A DNA stretch of 64,000 nucleotides from Bacillus sp. cl95 (GCF_900115925.1 NZ_FOYF01000003.1:62001-126000), one strand, 5' to 3'. Positions 42,053-51,561 are shown, counted from the first letter of the stretch. Translations and numbers: made by a program. The notes: generated by a model from the letters alone, not told the origin.

Positions 42053-43810
42053 ATGAAGGAAAAACGTGTAATCAGAACTTTTGGTTGGGTGCAAAATCCA
42101 GGAAAGTTCGAGAATCTTAAACGTACCGTTCAGGTTTTTGATAAGGATTCCAAAGTTTATAAAGAGGTAAAAGACCACAAAATTCCTAATCTTGTAAAAG
42201 ATAAAGGGGTTCGTGACACACTGGTAAAAGCAATGAATCGCTCAGATAATCTGTATACATACAAAGAGTTAGTAGGTACGGGTACTTCCATCCGAGCAAA
42301 TGCCCCGTGTGATGCCATCATTCAGGCGACAATACTAGACCAAGGTAACAAAAAAGGATACATTGATAACTGGTCAGCAGACGGGTTCGTTCGTTGGGCT
42401 CATGCTTTAGGCTTCATTGAATACGAACATTCCAAAGACGCATTTTATCTTACAGATACAGGAAAAGCTTATTCCATTTCAAGCGATAATTCTTCAAAAG
42501 AAAAAGCAATCCTAATCGAAGCGTTATCATCATATCCACCGGCAATACGAATTTTGACATTACTGGAAAAAGGCGATCATTTAACAAAGTTCGAATTAGG
42601 TAAACAGCTAGGCTTTAACGGTGAGAGTGGTTTTACATCATTACCACAAGACTTGTTCTTGGATTCCTTAGCAACTGCACCTTCATCACCATCTAATATT
42701 AAGAGTTCTATTCGTTCAGATTGGGAAGGTTCAGCAGATAAATATGCCCGCATGATTGCAGGCTGGCTCTCTAAGATGGGGTTAGTAACGCAACCAAGAA
42801 AAGATTTTGTTGTACCGACAGTTGGTGGTCATACACGTAATGAGTATATTTCCCATTCTTACAAAATTACAAAAGAAGGCCTCGATGTTATACGTAGAGC
42901 AAAAGGCGGTAGCAAACATATACGAGTACCAAAACGTGTATATTGGGAAATGTTAGCTACTAACATCACTGATAGAGTATATGTCCGTACAAGACGAGCC
43001 TACACTCTGGACCTGCTTATGAAAAGCAACTCTCCGTTAACAACAGTTCAATTACAAACGAAATTAAGAGGATTGGGGTTCGATGAACTTGAGGAGACAA
43101 TCCAAAACGACATCAACGGTCTAATAAACACGGGTATTTTCATCGAAATGACTAGGAGTGGTTTCCAATTAAAAGATACAATTCAACCATTCATTATTCC
43201 TCAGTTAGGTGTCACTAAGTTTTTGGTCAAAGGTGCAATGGAAATTAAGAAATCGGAATTACGTCATAAGTTGAGGCACGTACCACATGAATATATCGAA
43301 CTTATCGAGATTGCTCAGGATTCAAAGCAAAATCGTTTACTAGAATTCAAAGTCGTAGAGTTTTTCAAAAAAATATACGGATATCGAGGAAAACATTTAG
43401 GTGGTAGTCGTAAACCTGATGGGGCGTTATTCACTGACGGTCTAGTATTAAACCACGGAATTATACTCGATACGAAAGCTTACAAAGATGGTTATCGTTT
43501 ACCCATTTCACAAGCAGATGAAATGCAACGTTATGTTGATGAGAACAATAAACGTAGCCAAGTTATTAACCCAAATGAGTGGTGGGAAATATATCCAACA
43601 TCTATCACGGATTTCAAATTCTTATTCGTGAGTGGTTTCTTCCAAGGAGACTATAGAAAGCAATTAGAGCGCGTAAGCCACCTTACAAAATGTCAAGGTG
43701 CAGTTATGAGTGTTGAACAGTTGTTATTAGGAGGTGAAAAAATTAAAGAAGGTAGCTTAACACTTGAAGAAGTGGGTAAGAAATTCAAGAATGACGAAAT
43801 TGTATTCTAA
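42053..43810 (+). CDS. FokI-like type IIS restriction endonuclease
   Basis: 585 residues, about the size of FokI. The N-terminal RTFGWVQNPGKFENLKR, the central NKKGYIDNWS.DGF.RWAHALGFIEY block and SGESGFTSLP belong to the FokI recognition domains (three winged-helix-like subdomains). The C-terminal cleavage domain starts near residue 385 and has all three catalytic residues: GSRKPDGA (D456) and IILDTKAY (D473, K475), with the same 17- and 2-residue spacing as D450/D467/K469 of FokI. It probably recognises GGATG and cuts outside the site, but specificity must be tested. ATG after AATGAGGTGACTTAG. Confidence 0.93.
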   Translation: MKEKRVIRTFGWVQNPGKFENLKRTVQVFDKDSKVYKEVKDHKIPNLVKDKGVRDTLVKAMNRSDNLYTYKELVGTGTSIRANAPCDAIIQATILDQGNKKGYIDNWSADGFVRWAHALGFIEYEHSKDAFYLTDTGKAYSISSDNSSKEKAILIEALSSYPPAIRILTLLEKGDHLTKFELGKQLGFNGESGFTSLPQDLFLDSLATAPSSPSNIKSSIRSDWEGSADKYARMIAGWLSKMGLVTQPRKDFVVPTVGGHTRNEYISHSYKITKEGLDVIRRAKGGSKHIRVPKRVYWEMLATNITDRVYVRTRRAYTLDLLMKSNSPLTTVQLQTKLRGLGFDELEETIQNDINGLINTGIFIEMTRSGFQLKDTIQPFIIPQLGVTKFLVKGAMEIKKSELRHKLRHVPHEYIELIEIAQDSKQNRLLEFKVVEFFKKIYGYRGKHLGGSRKPDGALFTDGLVLNHGIILDTKAYKDGYRLPISQADEMQRYVDENNKRSQVINPNEWWEIYPTSITDFKFLFVSGFFQGDYRKQLERVSHLTKCQGAVMSVEQLLLGGEKIKEGSLTLEEVGKKFKNDEIVF

Positions 43811-43994
43811 TAGTAGGAATTGTTTTTCTAGTTTCTGGCAATATAGGAAGTCATCTAATCTCACAATAAGCTCACTCTAGAAGAATTTAAGTTCGAAAGA
43901 AAGAAAAATTGATGATTGTTTTTCCTTTTTCTATGATGATATTAGAGAGCTTTAATAAATTTTTGAATATTAATAAGTTATATGAGAATAATGC

Positions 43995-44030
43995 AAAAAA
44001 GCATTGGGAAATTTGGCCCAATGCTTTTTT
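43995..44030. terminator. Bidirectional terminator between convergent genes
   Basis: AAAAAAGCATTGGG and CCCAATGCTTTTTT are perfect 14-bp arms with an 8-nt loop. Confidence 0.9.
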
Positions 44031-44080
44031 TCTAATAGATTCAATCGCTACATAACCTAATAAAATGTAGCAGATAAATA

Positions 44081-44620
44081 CTATCGTTTGTTGTGTTTTA
44101 AAACAAGATCCCAAAGATTGTTCATACTACTCAAATCACTATCATACATTGTGTAATTATCTAGATATCCATGATTTTCAATTCGGTTAATTCTGAGAAC
44201 ATCTTCCTTTGCGAACCATCCAATTAGGTGCCCACTTTTCAGATCATCAAATATTCTCACAGATACATATATGTCCTTAGGTTTATTATTAAACTGTTCT
44301 ACAAGTTCTAAGGTTCTAGTATGGTAGGATTTTGTTCTTGTTTTAACATCTACCGTTATCTTATTAGATATTATAAAGTCAAATAGGTCAGCTTCCTGGT
44401 GACTGGTTCTATCTTCCTCGAAAATAATATTATTTTCGAGGAGAAATTTTTTGAAGATTTTCTCACCTAATTTTCCTTCAAACATTTTTTGCTTTTTATT
44501 AGATAAGCCTCCAGCATGGAAATCATGCTTATTTGATGTGAATTCTTTTGAAATTTCGGCATAATCTAATGCTTCTTTTATCAATTCATCTTCAAGTATG
44601 TATTTTTTTCTTAAGATCAT
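44081..44620 (-). CDS. PD-(D/E)XK nuclease-like protein
   Basis: 179 residues. The order E-D-DxK of this nuclease fold is present: FEGKLGEKIFKKFLLENN (E49 or E53), EADLFDF (D78) and KITVDVKTRTKS (D91, K93). The rest is not assigned. It sits between the FokI-like enzyme and the methyltransferases, on the same strand as the latter. It may be an accessory nuclease or an unrelated small restriction factor. Confidence 0.6.
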   Translation of the reverse strand: MILRKKYILEDELIKEALDYAEISKEFTSNKHDFHAGGLSNKKQKMFEGKLGEKIFKKFLLENNIIFEEDRTSHQEADLFDFIISNKITVDVKTRTKSYHTRTLELVEQFNNKPKDIYVSVRIFDDLKSGHLIGWFAKEDVLRINRIENHGYLDNYTMYDSDLSSMNNLWDLVLKHNKR

Positions 44621-45088
44621 TCTTTATCACGTATCCTCTATAAGTTTAATAATTATATAATACTACATAATTATTAAATGGTATATTATGTAATAAAACT
44701 TGTTTTGGAAATTCTATTTGAGAAATACTTCAATCAAGTTAAATTGGGAAAATAAAATGAGATTTAGAAGAAGATAGAAAGGGCATCTGGTAACAAAAAG
44801 AAAATGGGATTAAAGAATCATCCTCCCTACCGACACCTGATGTGGATTACAATACACAATCAAGCAGTATCAAGACATACTGGAAGGGTTACCAAATTAT
44901 GTCCAGTATGCCTCGACCTAGCAATCCTTGCGAAAATGCCTAAGGAGAATGTTTCTTTTCCATTTGAGAACAGAACCTCTCCATCCCTATTCTGTCCAAA
45001 AAGTTGAAGACTTAGAAGCGATAATTTACAACTATATGTATTAATATTTTTTTTTGATTTTTCAGTTCGTAACCACTAAGTTTTATTT
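44621..45088. other. Intergenic, AT-rich
   Basis: No gene called. A plus-strand frame at about 44804-45007 contains VTKLCPVCLDLAILAK but has no ribosome site. Confidence 0.4.
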
Positions 45089-45697
45089 TCATTGATAATT
45101 ATCAAGAATCTTGTTTATCATGTGTATGTTAGGTATTAGTAATCCACTTTGTAATTGAATCATACCTAATGATTCAAGATAAAGCTTAATAATATCAAAC
45201 TGATGTTTACTGGATTTTAAAGACCTTTTTGTATCAAAGGAAGATTCATAATTTGAGTACCATGTTTGAAATAAATAGTGTTGTCGTTGTTGTCTGGTTC
45301 CACTATTATAACTTGAACAAAGATACAAAAATTCGAATATTCCGATAAATGAATCGGAAAAATTTTTCATGATGTTAATCTTTATTTTCTCAATGTCTAC
45401 AAGTGATATACATTTTTCTCCATCTATTGTTAAAGCTAGTCCTTTTTTTGGTGTTTTTCTTATAAGATTGGCTCTTTCAAGTGTTTTCCAGGTATTATAA
45501 CAACGGTTTTTACTCATAGAATAATTACTATAAAACCAGGTTTCAAAATCATCTAAACTTAATTCCTTACAATCATTTATTTTATTCAAAATAATCATTA
45601 TTGTCTTAAAAAGATCATTTTCAGTTGGAGGTATCTTTAAAACAGCTTTATATCTAGTTTCAAAAAATGGATCTTTAAGTATGTCTAATAATACCAA
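45089..45697 (-). CDS. Unrecognised protein in the restriction locus
   Basis: 202 residues from a TTG at 45695-45697, with AGGTAGGTG well placed upstream. It is mostly helical; ENDLFKTIMIILNKI and KNRCYNTWKTLERANLIRKT look like a winged-helix DNA-binding segment, and the C-terminal FDIIKLYLESLGMIQLQSGLL like a second one. No family recognised. Position suggests a link to the restriction-modification genes. Confidence 0.5.
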   Translation of the reverse strand: MVLLDILKDPFFETRYKAVLKIPPTENDLFKTIMIILNKINDCKELSLDDFETWFYSNYSMSKNRCYNTWKTLERANLIRKTPKKGLALTIDGEKCISLVDIEKIKINIMKNFSDSFIGIFEFLYLCSSYNSGTRQQRQHYLFQTWYSNYESSFDTKRSLKSSKHQFDIIKLYLESLGMIQLQSGLLIPNIHMINKILDNYQ

Positions 45698-46094
45698 TAA
45701 AATCACCTACCTGTTTTTATTACTGTATTATTGTTTACCGAAGAGGATTTTTTTATAAAAAAACATGGTATTTGTTCAATTTACTTTTATCTTGAATATA
45801 TTCATTTGTTAGGATATGTGTTAATAAACTTAACTGGACGAATTACAATGAGTAAATAGTTATGATGTAAGAGCTTAAATATTAGGAAGGGGAAGGGGAA
45901 GTGTGTAGTTTACTGTACCAAGGGATAAAACTTTTGATAATGTGGTTTTCTGAATAACCGATAACTAATATCTTAGACCACTTATCGAGCTAATTTCAGA
46001 TAATTGATGATCCAGAATTCCTTCTTTGATCTAATTATTTTTTGAAAGGGAATCATCTGATCCCCTCTACATATTTGAAAAATGGAAAAGTAGA
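45698..46094. other. Intergenic, AT-rich
   Basis: About 400 bp with no gene or clear hairpin seen. It separates the methyltransferase operon from the unassigned gene. Confidence 0.4.
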
Positions 46095-47135
46095 TTAACT
46101 TGATTCTTTTTTTGCAAAAAATATTAACTCATGTAAATTGTGTTCCTTTGAAGAAAGCTTACCCTTATATCTTCGATATGGAATTTTATATACTTTTACA
46201 GTATCTGAGTCGCAATAAGTATTAAGTATGTCGACAATAACTTTCTCGTCCATAATTCCTTCATTACTATAACTTACAACAATATATTTGAATTTAGCAT
46301 TTTCAATTAGGTCTGAAAATTCTGTTATAACATCTTTTTTATTACAATATTTAGATTTTACGTCTTTATAAGGTCTTAAACCTGTTACACCATAAATCTC
46401 TGGATAGTCATATTTTGCGATTGTTTCTAAAAGGTGATAGTTAGGTAGATACTGTCTTGTATTGTATGGAGGATCAATGTATAAAATATCCCCTTCTATT
46501 TCTCTAATTAATTGGTTTGCATCCTTGTTAAAACATATATTTAATTTATTGTTGGTGGTTACTGGGAGTCTAACCATTTCTAATGGTTTAAGTGCTCTTT
46601 TATCCCAATGTTTTAAGTATGCACCAAAAGTTCCTGATATATTTGAAATATAAGGGACCGCTTCAATTAATCCTGCTAACAAATAATAATATTCATTTTC
46701 GAGTATTAAATCATTAATGTACCATTTTTCAATTTCGTTTCTTATAAAGTCAATTCTTTTTGCATTTTCTATAGAAAAGTACATTCTATCACAATCTTCA
46801 TGAGGAGAATAATTTTTCCATATGAACGAATTTTCCTTGGTAAATGAATAATTTTCCAATGGGAAATTGTCTAAATATGAGAAAGGATCATTTATATTTA
46901 GTGATTTAAGTCCTTCAAAACTTGGGATAGAATCGTTTTCTATAGTTGCTTTTTGTAATACAAATGAAAAATACAATTGATCATTTGAATAAGTTTGATA
47001 TTTGTTTTTAAAATTTCTCGCGACTGTTGCGGTACCTGAAAAAATATCAAGAAACGATGAAGCGTAAGGTATGTTTTTTTCAATAACGCTTTGTATATTG
47101 TCGATTAATAATGTTTTGGTTCCAATGTATCTCAC
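46095..47135 (-). CDS. DNA adenine methyltransferase, homologous to the N-terminal half of M.FokI
   Basis: 346 residues from a GTG start after AGGGG. Class alpha N6-adenine methyltransferase: AdoMet motif SFLDIFSGTATVA (about 28-40) and catalytic ILYIDPPYNTRQYL (DPPY 221-224). RYIGTKTLLIDNIQSVIE and AVPYISNISGTFGAYLKHWDKRAL follow, from memory, the first half of M.FokI, which methylates one strand of the asymmetric site. It is translated last in the methyltransferase operon, starting 1 bp after the preceding stop. Confidence 0.88.
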   Translation of the reverse strand: MRYIGTKTLLIDNIQSVIEKNIPYASSFLDIFSGTATVARNFKNKYQTYSNDQLYFSFVLQKATIENDSIPSFEGLKSLNINDPFSYLDNFPLENYSFTKENSFIWKNYSPHEDCDRMYFSIENAKRIDFIRNEIEKWYINDLILENEYYYLLAGLIEAVPYISNISGTFGAYLKHWDKRALKPLEMVRLPVTTNNKLNICFNKDANQLIREIEGDILYIDPPYNTRQYLPNYHLLETIAKYDYPEIYGVTGLRPYKDVKSKYCNKKDVITEFSDLIENAKFKYIVVSYSNEGIMDEKVIVDILNTYCDSDTVKVYKIPYRRYKGKLSSKEHNLHELIFFAKKESS

Positions 47136-47136
47136 T

Positions 47137-48030
47137 TTAAATACCCCTAGTGTCGTAGTTAGTGATAAGAACTTCTAAAGACGCATCTCTGTCTTTTCTT
47201 TGATAATTACTATTTCCATAACTTGAATTAATAGGGGTTACAAAAAAATTATTGGCTTCACACCACTCAATCAAAACTTCATTTCGTAACCCTTTGTTTT
47301 CAAACACATTTGATAGTGCAAACTTGATATTTCTTCGATTCAAATTATCTAAGAATGCAAGGAGCCTTGTTTCGTGCTCTGTAGACCAACCTTCGAAACC
47401 TCTTTTTCCATCATTATAAACTCCTTGGCTTATTAAGTAAGGAGGATCACAATAGAAAAAATCATCTTGATTGAAATTCATTAACGAAATTTCAAAATCT
47501 TCATTTGTGAAAAGAATATTTTTATCCTTAATTGCCTTTATGAAATCAATAAGTTTTTGCTTAAGTGAAGGACTAAAATGGCTCCTGTTCTTTCCAAAGG
47601 GAGTATTGAATTCATGTTTCTTATTAAAACGAATAACATGGTTAAAGGAGTAACACACAAGAACATACAAATCTAAAACTATTCGTTCTTTATTGTAAAA
47701 TTCACGTAAAGCTAAATAGCCTTCTTGATTTTCCTTACTCAAGTTGTATTCAACTATACGATTTTCGATATGACTAATTGTTTGTTCAAGAGGTAGCTCT
47801 TGAAATTCATTAAAAAGATTAATTAGATAGTTGATATTATCATTACAAATTATTTGATTAGCATTCACATTTACCCCGACATTGCTGCCACCACAGAAAA
47901 GATCTACAAACTTATTTATTTCTTTAGGGAACATAGGTAATATTTGATTTAATAATTTGTATTTCCCTCCTGTGTAATTCAAGGGAGATTTAATGTATAC
48001 TGATTTTTTAATTGTTGTTGCCATTAACAA
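47137..48030 (-). CDS. Dam-like adenine methyltransferase, homologous to the C-terminal half of M.FokI
   Basis: About 297 residues; the start is the TTG at 48030 or the ATG two codons later, both after AAAGGAG. D12-class motifs: SPLNYTGGKYKLL, FVDLFCGGSNVGVN (43-56) and FFYCDPPYLI (DPPY 195-198). It matches the second half of M.FokI, which methylates the other strand. In FokI the two halves are fused in the opposite order; here they are separate genes with the Dam-like one first. Confidence 0.88.
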   Translation of the reverse strand: MLMATTIKKSVYIKSPLNYTGGKYKLLNQILPMFPKEINKFVDLFCGGSNVGVNVNANQIICNDNINYLINLFNEFQELPLEQTISHIENRIVEYNLSKENQEGYLALREFYNKERIVLDLYVLVCYSFNHVIRFNKKHEFNTPFGKNRSHFSPSLKQKLIDFIKAIKDKNILFTNEDFEISLMNFNQDDFFYCDPPYLISQGVYNDGKRGFEGWSTEHETRLLAFLDNLNRRNIKFALSNVFENKGLRNEVLIEWCEANNFFVTPINSSYGNSNYQRKDRDASLEVLITNYDTRGI

Positions 48031-48132
48031 ACTGCTCCTTTATAGGGAAAGCTAATCAAAAAAGAGCCCATATTAAAATATGAGCTAATACAGAGTTCGC
48101 TTCCTAATTTTAATATATGATGTAGGGTAAGA

Positions 48133-48867
48133 TTAAGACTCTATAAATGTCATTTGAATATTTTCTGTTCTCATATTTGAAATTTCTACGTATTCGGAAT
48201 TAATTTCGAAACCTATAAATGAGCGATTCATATTTATGCTTGCTACAGCAGTTGTACCGGATCCCATAAAGGGATCAAGAACTAAATCATTCTCATTGCT
48301 GTGTATCCGAATAAGATGTTCTAACAATTTTACAGGTTTTTGAGTAGGATGATATCGTTTGAACCCTCCGCCACTTTCAGAAGGGTAAGATAAGATGCTG
48401 CCCTCGTATTTAGGATTTTGACGATTAAACGCCCATTTTCCCTTTTTTACATACCACTGGATCATTTCTATATTTGGAATATATCTTCTATCTCTATTCC
48501 TTGGCATAGGGTTAGTCTTCTGCCAAATGATAGTATCTTTATAAGAAAATCCTGCATTTGTTGCTATATCATTAATTAGAGATGCTTTCTTAAAGTCGTT
48601 AAATACGATCAATGATCCGCCGTCCTTTAATACTTTAAACGAATTTAATATCCAATCAGCATTATCAAATTCTACATCCCAATCTCCAAAGCTTGTCCCT
48701 GTTCTTTGTTTTTTTCGATCTTTCATAGTATGAAAATTAGATTCCTTCGAAACAACGTAAGGAGGATCGGCAATTATTAGGTCAATACAGGATCCATAGT
48801 TGTTGTACAAATCTTGGAATCCCTGTGAACAGTCTGTTTTATGAGTCTTATTTAAGAACTCTTCCAT
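48133..48867 (-). CDS. Third DNA methyltransferase (class beta)
   Basis: 244 residues, ATG after AAGGAGG. The catalytic motif comes first (DLIIADPPYVVS, DPPY 34-37) and the AdoMet motif last (LVLDPFMGSGTTAVA, 198-206), which defines the beta class of N6-adenine/N4-cytosine enzymes. HPTQKPVKLLEHLIR is the usual bridging motif. Some FokI-type systems, such as BstF5I, carry extra methyltransferases, and this may be such an enzyme. It leads the methyltransferase operon. Confidence 0.9.
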   Translation of the reverse strand: MEEFLNKTHKTDCSQGFQDLYNNYGSCIDLIIADPPYVVSKESNFHTMKDRKKQRTGTSFGDWDVEFDNADWILNSFKVLKDGGSLIVFNDFKKASLINDIATNAGFSYKDTIIWQKTNPMPRNRDRRYIPNIEMIQWYVKKGKWAFNRQNPKYEGSILSYPSESGGGFKRYHPTQKPVKLLEHLIRIHSNENDLVLDPFMGSGTTAVASINMNRSFIGFEINSEYVEISNMRTENIQMTFIES

Positions 48868-49250
48868 ATTTTACCTCCTTACTAAAGGTTAAGATTCGAC
48901 AAAAAAATACACTTTTTAATAATAACATAAATGAATCATCTCTCCTTCTATATATTTCTGGATTTTATTAGATTTATGTTAGGACTATATAAAAAGAAAC
49001 TTAAAAAAACTAGATACCTCTTTCAAGCAAAAAAATGCTTAAAAAGGTTAAAGATTATAAATATCATTTAATTAAAATTAGAAAAAGATACAATATATTA
49101 AATATAATGATTACCTCAGAGTAAAAGCTTTTTTGATTTAAATTATCTAAAGTCAAATAAAAATTAAAGGTAAAAATATCCCTTCGATTTAAATAGCATT
49201 TTTGTTAATATGAAGAATAGTAAAACTTTCATAACTAATAAATATAAAGG

Positions 49251-49277
49251 GAACGTTTGTTTGAACGATAAACGTTC
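49251..49277. promoter_or_regulatory. Operator candidate in the restriction locus
   Basis: GAACGTTT and AAACGTTC are perfect 8-bp arms 11 bp apart; GAACGAT occurs inside it (49263) and again at 49324. It lies in the roughly 510-bp divergent region (48868-49380) between the methyltransferase operon and the XRE gene, which is otherwise AT-rich and without a gene. Confidence 0.5.
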
Positions 49278-49380
49278 ATATTATGGTTATAATATCATAA
49301 AAATAATATAATTACAATATTTAGAACGATAATAATTCAGTTGTTATTAAATATGTTTACGAAAGAAGGCATAAAATAAT

Positions 49381-49641
49381 ATGGTGGAAATGGATAATGT
49401 ACTGCTTATTTGTAATTTAAGAGAATTGTTATCAAGAAAAAATATTTCTGCAAATAAACTTTCTCATGATATAAATGAAAGAAGATCAACAATAAATGAT
49501 CTGATAAACAATAAACAAATGGATAAAAGACAAATACCTGCGAGACTAATTGCTAAAATTTGCATTTATTTAGATGTGTCACCATCAGACTTATTTGAAA
49601 TCGGATATAATATCGAGAAGATGAAAAATATAACCGATTAG
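49381..49641 (+). CDS. XRE-family regulator, possible restriction controller
   Basis: 86 residues. A Cro/CI-type HTH (LRELLSRKNISANKLSHDIN, RRSTINDLINNK) with the usual second half (LIAKICIYLDVSPSDLFEIG). It is divergent from the methyltransferase operon and adjacent to a palindrome. Size and position suit a C-type control protein that times expression of the restriction enzyme, but FokI-type systems do not always have one. The ribosome site is weak, so translation may begin at the second ATG. Confidence 0.75.
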   Translation: MVEMDNVLLICNLRELLSRKNISANKLSHDINERRSTINDLINNKQMDKRQIPARLIAKICIYLDVSPSDLFEIGYNIEKMKNITD

Positions 49642-49926
49642 ATGAAGGTTGAGCGTAACTATTTTTAAGAATAGACTAGTTTTTTTTCATTAAATTAGTA
49701 GTTTTTTTTATTAAAGAATAGTTTAATAACATACTTCTTTTTTATTTTTTCAGACAGTTTTATTTAAACTAAATCTTGATCGTAATGGATTCTGTTAACC
49801 CCAAAATGATTTGTATAACAATTAAACGTATCTTGCCTTTCTTTTGTCGTTCCCATTGATATCCGCATACCACATGAAGTTTATGTTTCATTCAAGTCCT
49901 AAGTGAAACATAAAGGAGGTAACAAG
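49642..49926. other. Intergenic, T-rich
   Basis: No gene seen. TAGTTTTTTTT occurs at 49677 and 49699 with ATTAAA following, perhaps slippage-prone sequence. AAAGGAGGTAAC precedes the next gene. Confidence 0.4.
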
Positions 49927-50250
49927 ATGCCACGATATAATAAACTTGTTCGAGATAATATTCCTCAAATAATTGATGCTAACGGTAAGAAATATGCGTC
50001 GAAGATCATTAGAGATGAAGAATACATAAATGAGTTAAAGAAAAAGAGCTTTGAAGAACTACAAGAATATATGGACGCGGTTACGACTGAAAGTGCTTTG
50101 GAGGAACTCGCTGATGTTTTGGAAGTTATACATGCCTTGGCGGTATACCATGGGAGCACAATTGAAAAAGTAGAAGAAATTCGTAAGCAAAAAGCTAAAA
50201 GCCGAGGAGGCTTTAAAAAAGGTATCTTCTTAAAAGAAGTGGATGATTAA
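49927..50250 (+). CDS. MazG-like nucleotide pyrophosphohydrolase
   Basis: 107 residues from ATG 49927 after AGGAGGTAAC; an upstream ATG at 49903 has no ribosome site. MPRYNKLVRDNIPQII opens a well-known MazG/phosphoribosyl-ATP pyrophosphohydrolase-like family. The metal-binding EELQEYMDAV and ALEELADVLEVIHAL (ExxE...ExxD) are present. It would hydrolyse nucleoside triphosphates. It is followed 39 bp later by an HNH protein, a pairing that may be functional. Confidence 0.85.
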   Translation: MPRYNKLVRDNIPQIIDANGKKYASKIIRDEEYINELKKKSFEELQEYMDAVTTESALEELADVLEVIHALAVYHGSTIEKVEEIRKQKAKSRGGFKKGIFLKEVDD

Positions 50251-50289
50251 GAAAAGAAATTCACCTAATCGAATTCATTTGGAGGAAAC

Positions 50290-51288
50290 ATGAGTCATAA
50301 ACTTCAAGTCGGTGAAATGAGGGTTTCCTTCTTGACCGATAAAGAAATTTGGGGACATTTTAATTTTATCTTTTCAAGTAAGTCCCGAAACTCAACTACA
50401 TACAAGTTTGTTTTGATTAAGTCGCTTTTAGAGAACCTGTATAACGTAAATGACAAGTTGGAACTCAATTATCTTAATCTATTTGGAAGTTTTGCGAGAA
50501 TTTATTGGAATCTTGTTGTTCATCACAATCTTAACCAGATAAATATGGTAGGAAAGAGATCAGAAGTTCAAAAAATACTTTTACAGATACAGGAAAAGAA
50601 TCAAATCCCAAATACATTAGTCTTTGACCGTCTTTCGGATGAATTACAATTACAAATCATTAATCGGGTAAAAAGGGCATGTAAGTTAAACGTAATGGGT
50701 GCTATTTACGGGGATACTGGAAGTACAATTTATGACTTTGATAATAAGAAAGAATTCATTCGTTTCAATCCTGCCTTTTATTCTTTTATGCAGAGATTTC
50801 AACGGGTCTTAAACTATTTGACCAATTATCAATTAGCTCTATTTTTGGAGAAGTTTAACGAATTTGGAGATACTACCAACCTTCTGACGAAGGTTGAAAA
50901 TGTTTCAAAACGATCTTCTTTGGATTCGTTTTATCAAATTCTGTGTTCCTTTTATGATGGGAAATGCTTTTACTGTGGGAAATGTATAAAGAAAAAAGAA
51001 TCTTCCCACGTTGACCACTTTATTCCTTGGAGTTTCGTTCAGGCAGACCAACTTTGGAACTTGGTCATATCTTGTAGTGCTTGCAATTTATCCAAAAGCG
51101 ATAAACTTGCAAATGAAAACTTTCTTTATCTATTGATTGATCGAAACGAAATGCTAATGAAAGACCAAGCATTTTTTTTAAGAGAGGATATGAAGGTTTA
51201 TTCCAATAAGAAAATAGAGGAACTTTATTCATATTCAATAGATAATGGAATTACGGATTTTTGGGTGCCGAAGATAGTTGGGGATTAA
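50290..51288 (+). CDS. HNH endonuclease
   Basis: 332 residues, ATG after GGAGGAAAC. The C-terminal 100 residues are an HNH nuclease: CFYCGKCIKKK, SSHVDHFIPWSF (catalytic HVDH), LWNLVISCSACNLSKSDKL, with CxxC pairs for a structural zinc. The N-terminal 200 residues are helical and unassigned (probably recognition). It probably cuts DNA and shares a transcript with the MazG-like gene. Confidence 0.88.
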   Translation: MSHKLQVGEMRVSFLTDKEIWGHFNFIFSSKSRNSTTYKFVLIKSLLENLYNVNDKLELNYLNLFGSFARIYWNLVVHHNLNQINMVGKRSEVQKILLQIQEKNQIPNTLVFDRLSDELQLQIINRVKRACKLNVMGAIYGDTGSTIYDFDNKKEFIRFNPAFYSFMQRFQRVLNYLTNYQLALFLEKFNEFGDTTNLLTKVENVSKRSSLDSFYQILCSFYDGKCFYCGKCIKKKESSHVDHFIPWSFVQADQLWNLVISCSACNLSKSDKLANENFLYLLIDRNEMLMKDQAFFLREDMKVYSNKKIEELYSYSIDNGITDFWVPKIVGD

Positions 51289-51412
51289 CAAAGGAACTGA
51301 GTTTCACTCAAAATGAAAGTAAAAGTAGCCTGTTAAGGTTGTGAGGAGTTTTATAGAGAGAGTTGGGAATAAGTGGGTCCTAAAAGATCCATACAAGATG
51401 TCTTGATTAATC

Positions 51413-51452
51413 AAAAAGAGTTGGTACATTATTTTTATGTGTCAACTCTTTA
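51413..51452 (+). terminator. Terminator of the MazG/HNH unit
   Basis: AAAGAGTTG and CAACTCTTT pair, with an inner TACAT/ATGTG stem. It probably marks the right edge of the island. Confidence 0.7.
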
Positions 51453-51561
51453 TCTATATTTGACCTTTTTCAGAGAAGTGCATTTATTTAGTAAATGGTT
51501 CAAGCAAAGTTGCAGCATCTTTAGATGCTTTACTAACTGGTAATGCCTTTCAACGTCTTTT

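Noticed and set aside
44804-45007. Plus-strand frame with a CPVC motif
   Set aside because: No ribosome site, no terminator and no recognisable family; the motif alone is not enough.
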